NCBI RefSeq assembly: GCF_900187505.1
Contig: NZ_FYDL01000002.1
Location: 248,001-312,000 of the forward strand
Reading direction: 5' to 3'
DNA from: Pseudomonas sp. Irchel s3h17
Lineage (GTDB): Bacteria; Pseudomonadota; Gammaproteobacteria; Pseudomonadales; Pseudomonadaceae
Length of the DNA stretch: 64,000 bases
Position numbers and translations under genes: made by a program. Shown one piece after another: positions 1 through 15,519 of this stretch; the first letter of the stretch is position 1, and the number at the start of each line of letters is the position of its first letter. Below the pieces are notes generated by a model. The model did not search any database. It saw only the letters and a program-made list of their open reading frames with translations, and was not told the origin of the DNA.

Positions 1-1
1 C

Positions 2-91
2 TGGCACTTGCTTTTGGGGGACAGGGCCTCGGGCCTGAGCGAGGCGCTCGAGTCACTGATCAAGCACAACACCGATCGCGCCAAGGCCTGA
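2..91 (+). CDS. C-terminal fragment of an unidentified protein
   Basis: An open frame enters from the left edge and ends at TGA 89-91. The last 29 residues run from WHLLLGDRASG to TDRAKA and look helical and charged. The gene starts outside the window and no family can be named. It reads toward the toxin-like gene, whose start lies about 80 bp further on. Confidence 0.45.
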   Translation, partial: WHLLLGDRASGLSEALESLIKHNTDRAKA

Positions 92-171
92 TCCCGATAT
101 CTATTTACCGCCTGCCTACAGGCACCGCCCTGCATGCTGATGACTTCACTATCAGCATGGAGAGCGTGCCC

Positions 172-3100
172 ATGAGCACCGCCAGCCCCCGTACCTCCAC
201 GTCATTTGACGAAATCAAAGGCTATCTCAACCAGATCGGCCAGTACCTGTTTCAGGTTGAAACTCCCTGGATACCCGAAAGCCAACCGTCAGCCGAACAA
301 CGCTACCTCAATCGCCTGAACGGCCTGATCCAGACGAGTCGCCAGCAATATCTCGACAAGGCCCGTGCCCACTATCAGCCATTGAAAGACAGCAACCTGC
401 ACAGCGAGGAAGGGCAGCAACTGCTCACCACCCTCAAGTCCACGCTCAATGACCATCTGCTGGAACTGGATCTGCGCCACCAGATTGATGCTAAGCCACG
501 CAAGTCCTTCATGACCTACGATGCCGGGTTCACCGCGCTGGAGCACGAAGCCAGGCTCGGTGTTCAAGACCGTCTGCTCCACCCGCAGGAAGCCGCCATA
601 CTGGAGCGGACACCGTTGTTCCCGACCCTGCGCCCGGGCCTGTATGCCTTGCAGTTCAGTTATCAGGAAAACAGCGTTGAGTTGGCTGGCGCCTTTGTCG
701 TCACGGAAAAAAACAGCCCGCTGGCAAACGACCTGACCACGGCGCAAAACGTGGGCCAGGTTCTACTGTTCACCCCGGCACGCGGCATCGAATCCTTTGA
801 CTCCCTGGCCCTGCTCGACAACCACCTGTTGCAGAGCCTGGATCACCCCAGCGGCCAGCGTGAATTCAAAGCGTTGCTGCCGGTGCGCTATCACGCTCTG
901 AGCGCCGCCGGTATCTGGCCACTGCAATTGTCGCCCATCGTCGACAAACCGTTGTTCGAGCACACCGACGGCGCGCTGATCGACAGGCGTACCCAGGATA
1001 TCGACCACGCCTTGAGCCTTGTGGACAACCCGGCCCAAGACCCGGCGCACGTGATCAATGCCCTGGACCAGGCCATCACCGCCGCCACGCCCGACCTCAC
1101 GGCCCGCCTGGAGCTCCGAGCGCAGACCCTGCTTGAGCGCTGCTTGCGCTACAGCGCACCCGACTGGTATCGCAGCGCCAGCGAAGCCGCCCGGACCACG
1201 CTGGCGGAACACCTCAACGACTACAACCAGGCCCGACAGACCCTGCTGAACCTGCTGGCTCCCGCCACAACCCCCCAGAGCCTGGCTCGCCATCAATGGC
1301 TTGAGCGCCTGAGCGACGAGCTGGATATCCATGACCTGGAACCGGAGCACTTGCAGATCAGCACCCGTCGCTTCGTGGCTAACGTCGGCCACTACGATCA
1401 CCACCGGAACCTGATCGAACTGGCCCTGCGCGGCCTGCATAGCGGTGACGAAAGCAGAGGCTCCCCCTTCCAGACCCAAACCACCCTCACCTACAACGAC
1501 GCGCCATTGACCGAGGCCTATCAGGACGTGACACCCGCCTGGCTCGCGCAGCAGATGACCAGCCTGCAGCCGCGCATCGACTTTGCCAATGTGCAACGGG
1601 CACTGCATGCCCGAGCCGAAGTCAGTACCGCCATCGAACAGATGCTCGACCGACGCATTAACGCGCTGGCCTACACCGCCGTCCTGCAAGGCCACATAAG
1701 CGAAGACGACTTCCAGTTGATCCAGCACCTGCGCCAAGGCACCGGCCCTCGACTCGAAGCCGACACTCTCGGCGCCAGCTCGCTTGCGCTGCACGATGCG
1801 CAACTTCTGGATCTCTGGGTGCTGCGCCGCACAAATGCCAGCGGCACAGTCGACCGTATCCTGCTGTGCACACCCGAAGCACCGCGTGAGCAGCAGTTTC
1901 ATGCCTTCGACACGGAGCTGGCGTGCCAGCAGCACATCCTCGGCTGGACGCTGGACAATGGCCTCAAGCCCCCTCCCGGCAGCCTGACCGATTACTTGAT
2001 CACCCGCCTGCCCTTGCGCTTTCGCAACAGCATGAAAGACGTACTGAGCGGGCTGACCTTCAAGTTTCACGCCCAGGAGTACAAAGAGGTCGCCTTCATC
2101 AACACCGGTACCCACGCCGAATGCCTCAAATCGATGGCGCGTCATGTACTGGCCACGCGAATAGACGACTACGCGTTCAGCACACCGGGCTGGTATCGCT
2201 CGACCACCCACGAGAGCAGAAGAATACTCGCGACACGGGCTGAAAATGCCGAGGGCGCCCTGGATGCCTACAGCGCACATCCCTTGTCTGAAACCCAATT
2301 CCCCGACTTCAACGCCTTTTTGCATGAAAACGCCAAACGGCGATTGAACGAAATGCTCGGTCGCCCTCGAAACGATGTGGACCCGGACACGGTCTGGGTT
2401 TACTCGCCAGCATCACTGGTCGGCACTCCCGATTCCCCGCCCATGACGTACACCCGGCTCTATCGTGATGGCTATGCCGACGGCGTGGGTTTTCTCGATG
2501 AAAAGTTTTCCCGTTCGGCGACCTTCAAAGGGCCAGAAGGTATCGATCTGCGCGCCCTGACAGCCGAAAAGGTCGCACGCTCGGTAACCGGTGCCTGGAT
2601 TGGCGAGCGCTACATCGACAAGGTCAGGGGCGAGCTGTTGAAGCCGGACGACTCCGCCTATGCCTTCCGATGTGATGCAGTACTGGCCATCACCCAGCAA
2701 CAACTGCTCGGCGCCGCCCTGGAGTCCAGGCTCAAGGGGGACATCGCCAACGTCGACCTGCAATGGCTTGAGCAAAGCATCTCCAGCATGACCGACACTT
2801 CGCAGGTAACCCGTGGGACCTACGCCATCCATCGCTTGCTGGTGGACGGTGACTGGGTCATCGATAACTACCTGTTCAGCCACGGCACAAACCCCGTGCT
2901 GCTTTACACACCACAGGCACCCGACGGGGTCAGTTTTCGCGAGGCCAGGCAGTTCAATTACCTGCTCAAGAAAACGCCCGGCATGATTGCCTACTTCACA
3001 AATCGGGTCGGCGTGTCCTCTCAGGTCCGGGTCCGCCAGTTTCTGCAAGAGGCCCGCCAAGGGCTGCCCGAAGACCTGGACAGCAGCAGTACCAGCCCGG

Positions 3101-5922
3101 CGCGTTACGACTCAACGCGCGCAGTGCCGCCGATATTCGACCTGCGCCAGGCGCTGTACAACATGAAGCTGCAACGCAAGATCGATGATGTGGATGCCAC
3201 CACCGTCAATCGTACACAGATGATTACCGGCACTCTCTGGACCTGCGTGGAATGGGGCCTGGCCATTGCCACCGCGCCGTTCCCGCTCCTGAGTTTGAGT
3301 ACTGGCCTGCTGCTGGCCTTCAAAGACGCCATGCTCGCGCTGCACGCCTACCATCAGGGCGATACCGCCGCAGCCCTTGAGCACTTCGCGGGCTACTTGC
3401 TCAACAGTGCCGGAGCCGTACTGACAGACCTGCGTCCGGCATTACGCTCACTCAAACCCCTCGGCAAACTGGCACGCCTGCCCGCTGCCAAGGCGGAGCC
3501 GATACGGGCAATGAAGTTGATCAAAGCGCTGGAACCTGCGCCACCGACGCCAGCGGGCATGCAATCGGTCATCTTCGAGGGGCAACACCTTTGGGCCCCC
3601 AACACGCCGGATGTCATTGGCCGCTACTTGCTGTATCGCCTCGACCCTGCCAGCGGGAAATTGGTCTCGACCACGCGTGTGGCCGCACCGAACGCCGAAG
3701 GCGTCTGGAAACGTACCGGGATTGCCGGTGGGGCTCCGGAGTACGAAACACTGCCTGAAACGCCCAAGCCGCTTAGTGTCTATGAGATGCCCGAGAAAAA
3801 ATGGCGTGACCTTGTGCCTGTCCTGGACCCACAGGTACGGAGCACTTTGCTCCGCTTGAACGCCGAGCATAATATGCCCCCCGGCTCCATATTGGGCTCT
3901 GCCGCAGACAGTATGAAATCGCTGCACGGTATTTACGTGCAACAAGTCGAACGCCTGACCACGGACGCGCGAAATTTTTTCACCTTCCTCGACCCGCTGC
4001 CCCCACCGGCTGCCGTCCCGCCCGTTGAGGCCAGCACTTCCTTGGCGCAGCTGATCGACAGCGACACCTTTGCCGGCAACAAAAATCTGATTATCGGTGC
4101 AGTGCCAGGCTCCATCGCCGGCAAACAGGTGTTGATCGAACAGATGGACGCGTTGGCCGCGAAAGGCTTCAAGCGCTTGTACCTGGAATACCTGCCGGGG
4201 GATGTCTTCAGGCCGAAGCTTGAAAAGCTCAACAAAGGCAAGTCCTGGCTGAACATCAAGAAGCATCTGCAGACCATCGACACAGCCTTCGGCTTCGCCG
4301 AGGACGCGGACTTCTCTTATGTCGCCCTCGTGCGCACGGCCCAAGAGAAGAAAATCCAGATCAAGGCCCTGGACGCGACCACCTCCTATCAACTGGATGA
4401 CTCCATGACGATGCTGGGTACCTCGCCCTCCACCACACCACGGGACAACAGTCTGAGAAACTTCTACTCCCATAAAGTCATCCAGGCCGATGTGGCCGAT
4501 ACCCCGGATGAGCGTTGGATCGCGCTGGTGGATCAGTCGCGCTTGAGGACCTTCAATGAAACACCTGGCCTGGCCGACCTGCAAAACGCCGTCGCCCTGC
4601 GCATCGACGATGTCGGGCTGGATCAACCGGTGGGCATCTGGGTGGACACCCCTGGCTCGATAACCGGTGACGCGCTAGCCAAAGGCGACTATCGCATGAG
4701 CCTGCAAACCCCCTATAAAGCCCCTGAACCCCTCCAGGCTGTTGCCGTCCCCGACGTTCAACATTTCGATGATTTTGATGTTCCCGGCGCGATGAGGGAC
4801 GAGATTGTTCACCAGTCCGCGAACCGATATGGCCTGGACTCTCGTTACCGCCCACAGGGACAAGAAAGCGGCAAAGCATTCGACATGTTTGTCGCACTGC
4901 GAAAGCGCTTGAAGAGTGAAGCCGAACACTATTTCACCGACTACGTGGCGCCTGCCAGGCCAACACTTCCCGAGATAACGGCGGCCACCACGCCCGAATC
5001 GTTCCTCAAGCAAATCGCCGACGGCCCCTATCCAGGACTGATACTGGGTGAGGCTCATGGCCAGCAATCGTGCAAGGCGTTCCTGCGAACGCAGATGAAA
5101 AAGCTCAAAGAGCTGGAATTCGAGACCCTCTACGTGGAACACCTGTGGACGGATCTGCACCAGGCACAGTTGGATGCGTTCTTTGAGTCTCAGCACCTGA
5201 GCGGTCAGCTCAAGGCCTTCCTGAAAAGCCAGGATGCCGGCCATATGCCGTTCTACACGGGGCCCAATACGTACTCGGCGGTCTACCAGGCCGCCGCCAA
5301 GTACAAGATTCGCATCAAGGCCCTGGACTGCACCGCCAGCTATAACCTCAAGGGCATCTCCGACGGCGATGAAACCCGCGCCAGCATGTTCAACTACTTC
5401 GCCACCCAGGTCATTCAGGCCGACCAGGCTGCACGTGGGCCACACAAATGGATCGCTTTCGTCGGCAATAGCCACGCCAATCATTACATGGGGGTGCCTG
5501 GGTTGGCGGAAACACTGGGCACAGTCAGTTTGAATATCAGGGACACCGCGCCCACGCTGAGCAAAAGGATTCACCACAGTGCCTGGGAGACCATCACCAC
5601 TAAACCTGGCTGGCCCGCGCTACGGTGCGACTTCGACCTGGATGAGGGGGTGGCGGGCATGAAAGTACCAGCGCCCTTTACCCCCGCCGACCGTTCGAAA
5701 TTGAGCGAGGCCGGGTACTTCCTGATCGAACGCCCCTCCCACCTTGAAACCAACCTGGTGCACCGCTCCAGTACCGGGGAAATTATCTCCACCCCGATCC
5801 AGGTGGACGACAAAGGTCTGTTTTTTATTGATCGTTGGGACAAGCGCGATCAACGCTTCCTGCACCAGTTCACCTTGATCGAAATGCTTAGAGCGGATGT
5901 ACACCTGAGGCCCGCACCGTAA
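172..5922 (+). CDS. Large dermonecrotic-toxin-like protein with two C-terminal Tiki/EreA/ChaN-like domains
   Basis: A 1916-residue protein with no signal peptide. I chose ATG 172 rather than ATG 157 because GGAGAG (159-164) sits 7 nt before it. The N-terminal ~1000 residues contain repeated modules: LLxTP segments near residues 200, 562 and 908, and WYRS segments near 333 and 674. A hydrophobic stretch at about 1020-1055 could insert in a membrane. Two related domains follow. The second has GEAH (1626-1629), a YVEH strand and GNSHANH (1765-1771), resembling the GExH and distal-His motifs of the Tiki/TraB/EreA/ChaN superfamily, which also includes toxin domains. The first keeps YLEYL and KALDATTSY but lacks those acidic and histidine residues. 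It resembles the large DUF6543-type toxins of Pseudomonas. The function is inferred, and no secretion genes are adjacent. Confidence 0.75.
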   Translation: MSTASPRTSTSFDEIKGYLNQIGQYLFQVETPWIPESQPSAEQRYLNRLNGLIQTSRQQYLDKARAHYQPLKDSNLHSEEGQQLLTTLKSTLNDHLLELDLRHQIDAKPRKSFMTYDAGFTALEHEARLGVQDRLLHPQEAAILERTPLFPTLRPGLYALQFSYQENSVELAGAFVVTEKNSPLANDLTTAQNVGQVLLFTPARGIESFDSLALLDNHLLQSLDHPSGQREFKALLPVRYHALSAAGIWPLQLSPIVDKPLFEHTDGALIDRRTQDIDHALSLVDNPAQDPAHVINALDQAITAATPDLTARLELRAQTLLERCLRYSAPDWYRSASEAARTTLAEHLNDYNQARQTLLNLLAPATTPQSLARHQWLERLSDELDIHDLEPEHLQISTRRFVANVGHYDHHRNLIELALRGLHSGDESRGSPFQTQTTLTYNDAPLTEAYQDVTPAWLAQQMTSLQPRIDFANVQRALHARAEVSTAIEQMLDRRINALAYTAVLQGHISEDDFQLIQHLRQGTGPRLEADTLGASSLALHDAQLLDLWVLRRTNASGTVDRILLCTPEAPREQQFHAFDTELACQQHILGWTLDNGLKPPPGSLTDYLITRLPLRFRNSMKDVLSGLTFKFHAQEYKEVAFINTGTHAECLKSMARHVLATRIDDYAFSTPGWYRSTTHESRRILATRAENAEGALDAYSAHPLSETQFPDFNAFLHENAKRRLNEMLGRPRNDVDPDTVWVYSPASLVGTPDSPPMTYTRLYRDGYADGVGFLDEKFSRSATFKGPEGIDLRALTAEKVARSVTGAWIGERYIDKVRGELLKPDDSAYAFRCDAVLAITQQQLLGAALESRLKGDIANVDLQWLEQSISSMTDTSQVTRGTYAIHRLLVDGDWVIDNYLFSHGTNPVLLYTPQAPDGVSFREARQFNYLLKKTPGMIAYFTNRVGVSSQVRVRQFLQEARQGLPEDLDSSSTSPARYDSTRAVPPIFDLRQALYNMKLQRKIDDVDATTVNRTQMITGTLWTCVEWGLAIATAPFPLLSLSTGLLLAFKDAMLALHAYHQGDTAAALEHFAGYLLNSAGAVLTDLRPALRSLKPLGKLARLPAAKAEPIRAMKLIKALEPAPPTPAGMQSVIFEGQHLWAPNTPDVIGRYLLYRLDPASGKLVSTTRVAAPNAEGVWKRTGIAGGAPEYETLPETPKPLSVYEMPEKKWRDLVPVLDPQVRSTLLRLNAEHNMPPGSILGSAADSMKSLHGIYVQQVERLTTDARNFFTFLDPLPPPAAVPPVEASTSLAQLIDSDTFAGNKNLIIGAVPGSIAGKQVLIEQMDALAAKGFKRLYLEYLPGDVFRPKLEKLNKGKSWLNIKKHLQTIDTAFGFAEDADFSYVALVRTAQEKKIQIKALDATTSYQLDDSMTMLGTSPSTTPRDNSLRNFYSHKVIQADVADTPDERWIALVDQSRLRTFNETPGLADLQNAVALRIDDVGLDQPVGIWVDTPGSITGDALAKGDYRMSLQTPYKAPEPLQAVAVPDVQHFDDFDVPGAMRDEIVHQSANRYGLDSRYRPQGQESGKAFDMFVALRKRLKSEAEHYFTDYVAPARPTLPEITAATTPESFLKQIADGPYPGLILGEAHGQQSCKAFLRTQMKKLKELEFETLYVEHLWTDLHQAQLDAFFESQHLSGQLKAFLKSQDAGHMPFYTGPNTYSAVYQAAAKYKIRIKALDCTASYNLKGISDGDETRASMFNYFATQVIQADQAARGPHKWIAFVGNSHANHYMGVPGLAETLGTVSLNIRDTAPTLSKRIHHSAWETITTKPGWPALRCDFDLDEGVAGMKVPAPFTPADRSKLSEAGYFLIERPSHLETNLVHRSSTGEIISTPIQVDDKGLFFIDRWDKRDQRFLHQFTLIEMLRADVHLRPAP

Positions 5923-5975
5923 GCCCAGCCTGCTGCAACCCGTCATGTGATCGACACTTTTAAAAGGCACGCACA

Positions 5976-6013
5976 AAAAGACCCGCTGGCCAGATCGGCA
6001 CAGCGGGTCTTTT
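5976..6013. terminator. Bidirectional rho-independent terminator
   Basis: A perfect 13-bp stem, AAAAGACCCGCTG paired with CAGCGGGTCTTTT, with a 12-nt loop. It has a T-run on one side and an A-run on the other. It lies between the convergent toxin-like gene and the purL-linked gene, so it can serve both. Confidence 0.85.
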
Positions 6014-6031
6014 GTTCGAGCAGGGTGCGCA

Positions 6032-6343
6032 TCAGAAATCCGCTAGCTGCCACACCTCATAAGCGGGTGTCTCATAGGGATGGCTGAGCTTCAACGCAGC
6101 CACTACCGCGACGATCAGCTCATCGGCCACCACCAGCTCAACCTTCCATTCCTCGACCACTTCGACCTGACCGACCTGGCCGATAAACGGCTGACTGCCG
6201 TCCATCGCCCGGAACTGGCCCTGGCCCAACACCTGCCAGGCACAACTGTCGTAGAGGCCGATGCGCCCGCCACCGGCTGCAAAGACGGCGGTTTTCACCG
6301 TCTCTACATGGCTGTCGGGCACAAAGAAGCTGAGCTTGTACAC
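6032..6343 (-). CDS. YqfO/NIF3-like small domain protein
   Basis: A 103-residue protein beginning MYKLSFFVPDSHVE, with a glycine-rich AAGGGRIGLYDSC segment and a conserved LSHPYETPAYEVWQL end. This is typical of the stand-alone CutA-like insert domain of the NIF3/YqfO family, which pseudomonads carry as a short protein. Its biochemical role is not established. It begins with GTG 4 nt after the purL stop, so it is almost certainly co-transcribed with purL. Confidence 0.75.
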   Translation of the reverse strand: MYKLSFFVPDSHVETVKTAVFAAGGGRIGLYDSCAWQVLGQGQFRAMDGSQPFIGQVGQVEVVEEWKVELVVADELIVAVVAALKLSHPYETPAYEVWQLADF

Positions 6344-6347
6344 CGCC

Positions 6348-10244
<3,897 letters not shown>

Positions 10245-10420
10245 CTTCGGGACAGCCTCGGGAAGGGGTGTGCTTTGAGGCCGTGCATTCTAGCCTAAAC
10301 CGTCCGCGACAGCACCCGAAACGCTACGCCCGATATCGTCCGAACGTCGGCCAGGGGTTTGAAGCCTATAACCAATGCTCATCAGCCCAGGTACGAAGGG
10401 TTATTTCAGCCCCCCTGATT

Positions 10421-11991
<1,571 letters not shown>

Positions 11992-11995
11992 CACT

Positions 11996-12027
11996 GATCG
12001 TTCCCACGCTCCCGCGTGGGAACGATC
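11996..12027. repeat. 32-bp palindrome, GATCGTTCCCACGC family
   Basis: Two perfect 14-bp arms (GATCGTTCCCACGC and its complement) flank a 4-nt loop, 4 nt after the mltF stop and just before the end of pdxJ. A second member lies at 45079-45110. With no T-run it is not a classical terminator, but it sits where convergent transcripts end. Confidence 0.85.
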
Positions 12028-12031
12028 TACC

Positions 12032-12778
12032 TCAGGCTTTTGCCGCGGCTGCCAGAATCAACGCTTTCATTTCCGATACCGCCGACTTGAACCCGACGAA
12101 CAGGGCATGCGCCACCAGCGCGTGGCCGATGTTCAATTCATTGATGCCCTTGATGGCGGCGACCGCTTCGACGTTGTGGTAATGCAGGCCGTGACCGGCA
12201 TTGACGATCAAGCCCTGAGCCAGGCCGCAGGCCACGCCGTCGGCGACGCGCTGCAACTCTTCAGCGACTTCGGTGGGAGTCTGCGCATCGGCGTAGCGAC
12301 CGGTGTGCAACTCGATGGCCGGGGCACCAACGCGTTTCGATGCCTCGATCTGACGCTCATCGGCGTCAATGAACAGCGACACTTCACAGCCGATTTTCGC
12401 CAGGCGCTCCACCGCCGCCTTGATCCGGGCTTCCTGCCCCGCGACATCCAGGCCGCCTTCGGTGGTCAGTTCCTGGCGGGTTTCCGGGACCAGGCAAATG
12501 TGCGCCGGACGAATGTGCTCGGCGAACGCCATCATTTCCTCGGTGACGCCCATTTCGAAGTTCATGCGGGTTTGCAGCACGTCCTTGAGCAGCAGCACGT
12601 CGCGCTCCTGGATGTGCCGGCGATCTTCGCGCAAATGCACGGTGATGCCGTCAGCCCCCGCCTCTTCCGCGTCCAGCGCCGCCTTCACGGGATCAGGGTA
12701 GCGAGTGCCCCGGGCCTGACGCAGGGTGGCAACGTGGTCGATGTTCACGCCAAGAAGAATGCGGGTGCTGGTGGTCAC
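12032..12778 (-). CDS. pdxJ: Pyridoxine 5'-phosphate synthase
   Basis: A 248-residue cytoplasmic TIM-barrel enzyme. It condenses 3-amino-2-oxopropyl phosphate with 1-deoxyxylulose 5-phosphate to make pyridoxine phosphate, the last ring-forming step of vitamin B6 synthesis. Family motifs include [17 protein letters not shown] at the N-terminus, [12 protein letters not shown] near residue 45 and [12 protein letters not shown] near residue 205. I chose the GTG start at 12778 because a GGAG lies about 8 nt upstream and the length then matches the family. The longer open frame has no such site. It follows recO by 97 bp in the same direction, the usual recO-pdxJ arrangement. Confidence 0.95.
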   Translation of the reverse strand: MTTSTRILLGVNIDHVATLRQARGTRYPDPVKAALDAEEAGADGITVHLREDRRHIQERDVLLLKDVLQTRMNFEMGVTEEMMAFAEHIRPAHICLVPETRQELTTEGGLDVAGQEARIKAAVERLAKIGCEVSLFIDADERQIEASKRVGAPAIELHTGRYADAQTPTEVAEELQRVADGVACGLAQGLIVNAGHGLHYHNVEAVAAIKGINELNIGHALVAHALFVGFKSAVSEMKALILAAAAKA

Positions 12779-12875
12779 GGAAGCGCTCCAGAAGAAGAGA
12801 AAGTTCGGTGCACAGCATACACGGGGATACCGGGTCTGTTGACGCCAGGTGAGGGCCTCCTGGCAACAACCGCCC

Positions 12876-13565
12876 CTACGGCTTGCGAAACAGCTCGCGA
12901 CTGACCAGCGGCCGACCACCCAGGTGGACCGCCAGTGCCTGGCGCATCAGACGCTTGGCGGCAGGCAATGCGCCTGGCGCACTCCAGTCAGCCTCGGCCA
13001 TGGCCAGCAACTCGGCGCCGTTGAACAAACCGGGCTGCAGCAAATAGACCCGCTCAAGCCCGGCGTCGACCTGCAGACGGTACATGCCATCGGCTTCGAT
13101 GGGAGCCTGGTGGATATCCCGGGTCAGCGCAAAGCCGTACCCCAGGTCATCCAGCAGCCGCCATTCGAAGGACCGCAGCAAGGGCTCCAGCGGACGCCCT
13201 TCGGCGAGGGCCAGCACGGTCGCCGCGTAGTGATCGAATACCGCGGGATGAGGATCTTCGGAGGGCAGCAGGCGAATCAACAGTTCGTTGAGGTACAGGC
13301 CACTGAACAGCGCCTCGCCATTGAGCCAGGTGGAAACGCCTGCGCTTTCCATGCGGCCAACGTTCTTCAACTCGCCCCGCCCCCGGAACTCGACCTCCAG
13401 CGGCACGAACGGTCGCGCCAGGGTCCCCGCCTTGCCCCGTGCACTGCGCAACACCGCCCGCAGCCGGCCTTGCGGCGTGAGGAAGTCCACCAACGCGCTG
13501 CTTTCGCGATAGGCGCGAGAGTGCAGGACGTAGGCGGGTTGGCTGGGGGGTGGGTGGGTTGACAT
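12876..13565 (-). CDS. recO: DNA repair protein RecO
   Basis: A 229-residue RecFOR-pathway mediator. It binds DNA and SSB, anneals strands and helps load RecA at gaps. The N-terminal OB-fold region carries [20 protein letters not shown] and [12 protein letters not shown], followed by the helical C-terminal region. The start at 13565 ([14 protein letters not shown]) places the conserved region at the usual distance; an in-frame Met nine codons earlier is less likely. A 200-bp gap containing a REP pair separates it from era, so transcription from era may be weakened here. Confidence 0.93.
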   Translation of the reverse strand: MSTHPPPSQPAYVLHSRAYRESSALVDFLTPQGRLRAVLRSARGKAGTLARPFVPLEVEFRGRGELKNVGRMESAGVSTWLNGEALFSGLYLNELLIRLLPSEDPHPAVFDHYAATVLALAEGRPLEPLLRSFEWRLLDDLGYGFALTRDIHQAPIEADGMYRLQVDAGLERVYLLQPGLFNGAELLAMAEADWSAPGALPAAKRLMRQALAVHLGGRPLVSRELFRKP

Positions 13566-13594
13566 CAGTGCTCGAATCTCTGGAGAGATCAACT

Positions 13595-13727
13595 GTGGCG
13601 AGGGAGCTTGCTCCCGCTGGGCTGCGAAGCAGCCCCTACATCAGCAGCCGCAGAGAATCAGGCACATTGTGGCGAATGGTTTTGGGGTCGCTATGCGACC
13701 CAGCGGGAGCAAGCTCCCTCGCCACAA
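13595..13727. repeat. REP pair (REPIN-like), GTGGCGAGGGAGCTTGCTC family
   Basis: One REP unit begins with GTGGCGAGGGAGCTTGCTCC at 13595, and an inverted partner, GCGGGAGCAAGCTCCCTCGC, ends near 13725. Each has an inner smaller hairpin (GGGCTGCGAAGCAGCCC on the left, GGTCGCTATGCGACC on the right). The pair fills the era-recO gap. Confidence 0.9.
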
Positions 13728-13765
13728 AGGTCGGCGCAAGATCCAAAGCCTTGCGCCATGCCTGA

Positions 13766-14668
13766 TTACAGGTCGCCATAACCCAGCGAACGCAGGGCAC
13801 GCTCATCGTCGGACCAGCCACCTTTCACCTTGACCCACAGGTTGAGCATGATCTTGGAGTCAAACAGCAGCTCCATGTCCTTGCGCGCTTCGGTGCCGAT
13901 GCGCTTGATGCGCTCGCCCTTGTCGCCAATGATGATTTTCTTCTGGCCGTCACGCTCAACGAGGATCAAGGCATGGATATGCAGGGTTTTGCCCTGCTGC
14001 TTGAACTCTTCGATTTCCACGGTGATCTGGTACGGCAGCTCGGCACCCATCTGGCGCATGATTTTCTCGCGCACCAGTTCGGCGGCAAGGAAACGGCTGC
14101 TGCGGTCGGTGATCTGGTCTTCCGGGAAGAAGTGGTCGTTTTCCGGCAAGTGCCCGGAAATGACCCGCTCCAGCGCATCGAGGTTATGCCCGTGCTGGGC
14201 CGAAATCGGGATGATCTGCGCATTCGGCAGTTGCTCCTGCAACCAGCTCAGGTGCGGCATCAACTCGGCCTTGTCTTCGATGCGGTCGGTCTTGTTCAGT
14301 GCCACGATCAAGGGACCGGTCACGTACTGGACACGCTCGAGAACCATCTGGTCTTCTTCGGTCCACTTGGTGCGATCAACCACGAAGATCACCACATCGA
14401 CGTCTTTCAACGCCGCCGAAGCGGTCTTGTTCATGTAGCGGTTCAGGGCTTTCTCGCCGCCTTTGTGCATGCCGGGGGTATCGACGTAGATCGCCTGGAC
14501 GGCGCCTTCGGTCTTGATCCCGAGCATGTTGTGGCGAGTGGTTTGCGGCTTGCGCGAGGTGATGGCCAGCTTCTGGCCCAGAATGTGGTTCAGCAGCGTG
14601 GACTTGCCCACGTTCGGGCGGCCGACGATGGCGACATAGCCACAGCGAGTTGCAGTTGAATCAGTCAT
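13766..14668 (-). CDS. era: GTPase Era
   Basis: A 300-residue essential GTPase that binds the 3' end of 16S rRNA and assists 30S subunit maturation. G-motifs are [17 protein letters not shown] and NKTD, and a C-terminal KH RNA-binding domain covers about the last 100 residues ([23 protein letters not shown]). Two ATGs lie close together. I prefer 14668 because GGAG is 7 nt upstream of it and only 2 nt from the ATG at 14674. The start overlaps the rnc stop by 8 nt, indicating translational coupling within rnc-era. Confidence 0.96.
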   Translation of the reverse strand: MTDSTATRCGYVAIVGRPNVGKSTLLNHILGQKLAITSRKPQTTRHNMLGIKTEGAVQAIYVDTPGMHKGGEKALNRYMNKTASAALKDVDVVIFVVDRTKWTEEDQMVLERVQYVTGPLIVALNKTDRIEDKAELMPHLSWLQEQLPNAQIIPISAQHGHNLDALERVISGHLPENDHFFPEDQITDRSSRFLAAELVREKIMRQMGAELPYQITVEIEEFKQQGKTLHIHALILVERDGQKKIIIGDKGERIKRIGTEARKDMELLFDSKIMLNLWVKVKGGWSDDERALRSLGYGDL

Positions 14669-15350
14669 GGCCATTCTCCACGCCCAGGGCTATCAGTGCT
14701 GCGGCGGCCGCTACCTGTTCGGCAATACGACGACTCACACCCTGACCTCGGCTTTTTTCATTCAGTAAGGTGATTTCACATTCGACGAAGAACGTCCGGC
14801 AATGCGGCTCACCCTGGATATCCACCACTTCGTAACGCGGCAGCTCACAGGCACGCGACTGCAAGAACTCTTGCAGGCGGGTCTTTGGATCTTTGTTGGT
14901 GTCGACCAGTGTCAGGCTCTCGAACTCGGACGTCAGCCAGGCCAGCACGCGTTCGCGCGCCATATCCATGCCGGCGTCCAGGTAGATCGCACCGATCAGC
15001 GCCTCAAGGGCATCGGCGAGGATCGATTCGCGGCGGAAACCACCGCTCTTCAACTCGCCGGACCCCAGGCGCAGGTACTCGCCCAGGTCGAAACCGCGCG
15101 CCAGCACCGCCAGCGTCTCACCCTTCACCAGGCGCGCGCGCAAACGCGACAACTGGCCTTCACGGGCCAACGGGAAGCGGTCGAACAGCGCTTCACCGGC
15201 GACGAAGTTGAGGATGGCGTCGCCGAGAAATTCCAGGCGTTCGTTGTTACGCCCGGCAAAGCTGCGGTGAGTGAGGGCCAGGATCATCAGTTCCTGATCC
15301 TTGAAGGTATAACCGAGCTGACGCTCGAGACGACTTAAAGAGACGCTCAC
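14661..15350 (-). CDS. rnc: Ribonuclease III
   Basis: A 229-residue double-stranded RNA endonuclease that processes rRNA precursors and structured mRNAs. The catalytic domain has the signature [14 protein letters not shown], and a double-stranded RNA-binding domain occupies about residues 155-225. It starts with GTG at 15350. That codon overlaps the TGA of a short frame that looks like the relic of an upstream gene (GTGA overlap), so its translation was probably coupled to that gene. It overlaps era downstream. Confidence 0.96.
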   Translation of the reverse strand: MSVSLSRLERQLGYTFKDQELMILALTHRSFAGRNNERLEFLGDAILNFVAGEALFDRFPLAREGQLSRLRARLVKGETLAVLARGFDLGEYLRLGSGELKSGGFRRESILADALEALIGAIYLDAGMDMARERVLAWLTSEFESLTLVDTNKDPKTRLQEFLQSRACELPRYEVVDIQGEPHCRTFFVECEITLLNEKSRGQGVSRRIAEQVAAAAALIALGVENGHD

Positions 15351-15496
15351 GGTTTACCCACGCTGAGTTCGTGGTCGACTTCCTTCAAAGCGTAGCTGCG
15401 AAGGTCTGGGACAATTAACGCTGTGTTCAAAAATTACATCCTGAGTATCGTTGTCAGCACGCTGGCGGCGACGTTCTGTCGGTGCCAGAAATGCAT
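15347..15496 (-). pseudogene. Probable decayed remnant of the DUF4845 gene normally found between lepB and rnc
   Basis: In one minus-strand frame an ATG at 15496 opens MHFWHRQNVAASVLTTILRM, then a TAA at codon 21, then FLNTALIVPDLRSYALKEVD to codon 50, whose TGA overlaps the GTG of rnc. The pattern 'RQ..ASVL ... VP ... Y.LKE' recalls the start of DUF4845 membrane proteins (about 120 residues), which in most pseudomonads occupy exactly this position. The stop and the length, less than half of normal, suggest a degenerate gene. The similarity is from memory and weak, so this could be ordinary intergenic DNA. Confidence 0.4.
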
Positions 15497-15498
15497 TC

Positions 15499-15519
15499 GG
15501 CGCTGTGTTCAACAGCGCC
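15499..15519 (-). terminator. Stem-loop after lepB
   Basis: GGCGCTGT pairs with ACAGCGCC around a 5-nt loop, 8 nt after the lepB stop. No strong T-run follows on the minus strand, so it may be an mRNA-stabilising or attenuating hairpin rather than a full terminator. Confidence 0.45.

Noticed and set aside
13595..13727. REP pairs considered as CRISPR repeats
   Set aside because: They are isolated inverted pairs with internal hairpins, not regularly spaced direct repeats with unique spacers, and no cas genes are present.
15347..15496. The 20-codon frame MHFWHRQ... considered as a leader peptide controlling rnc
   Set aside because: It lacks a run of one amino acid and the alternative hairpins of an attenuator. 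A gene remnant fits the position better.
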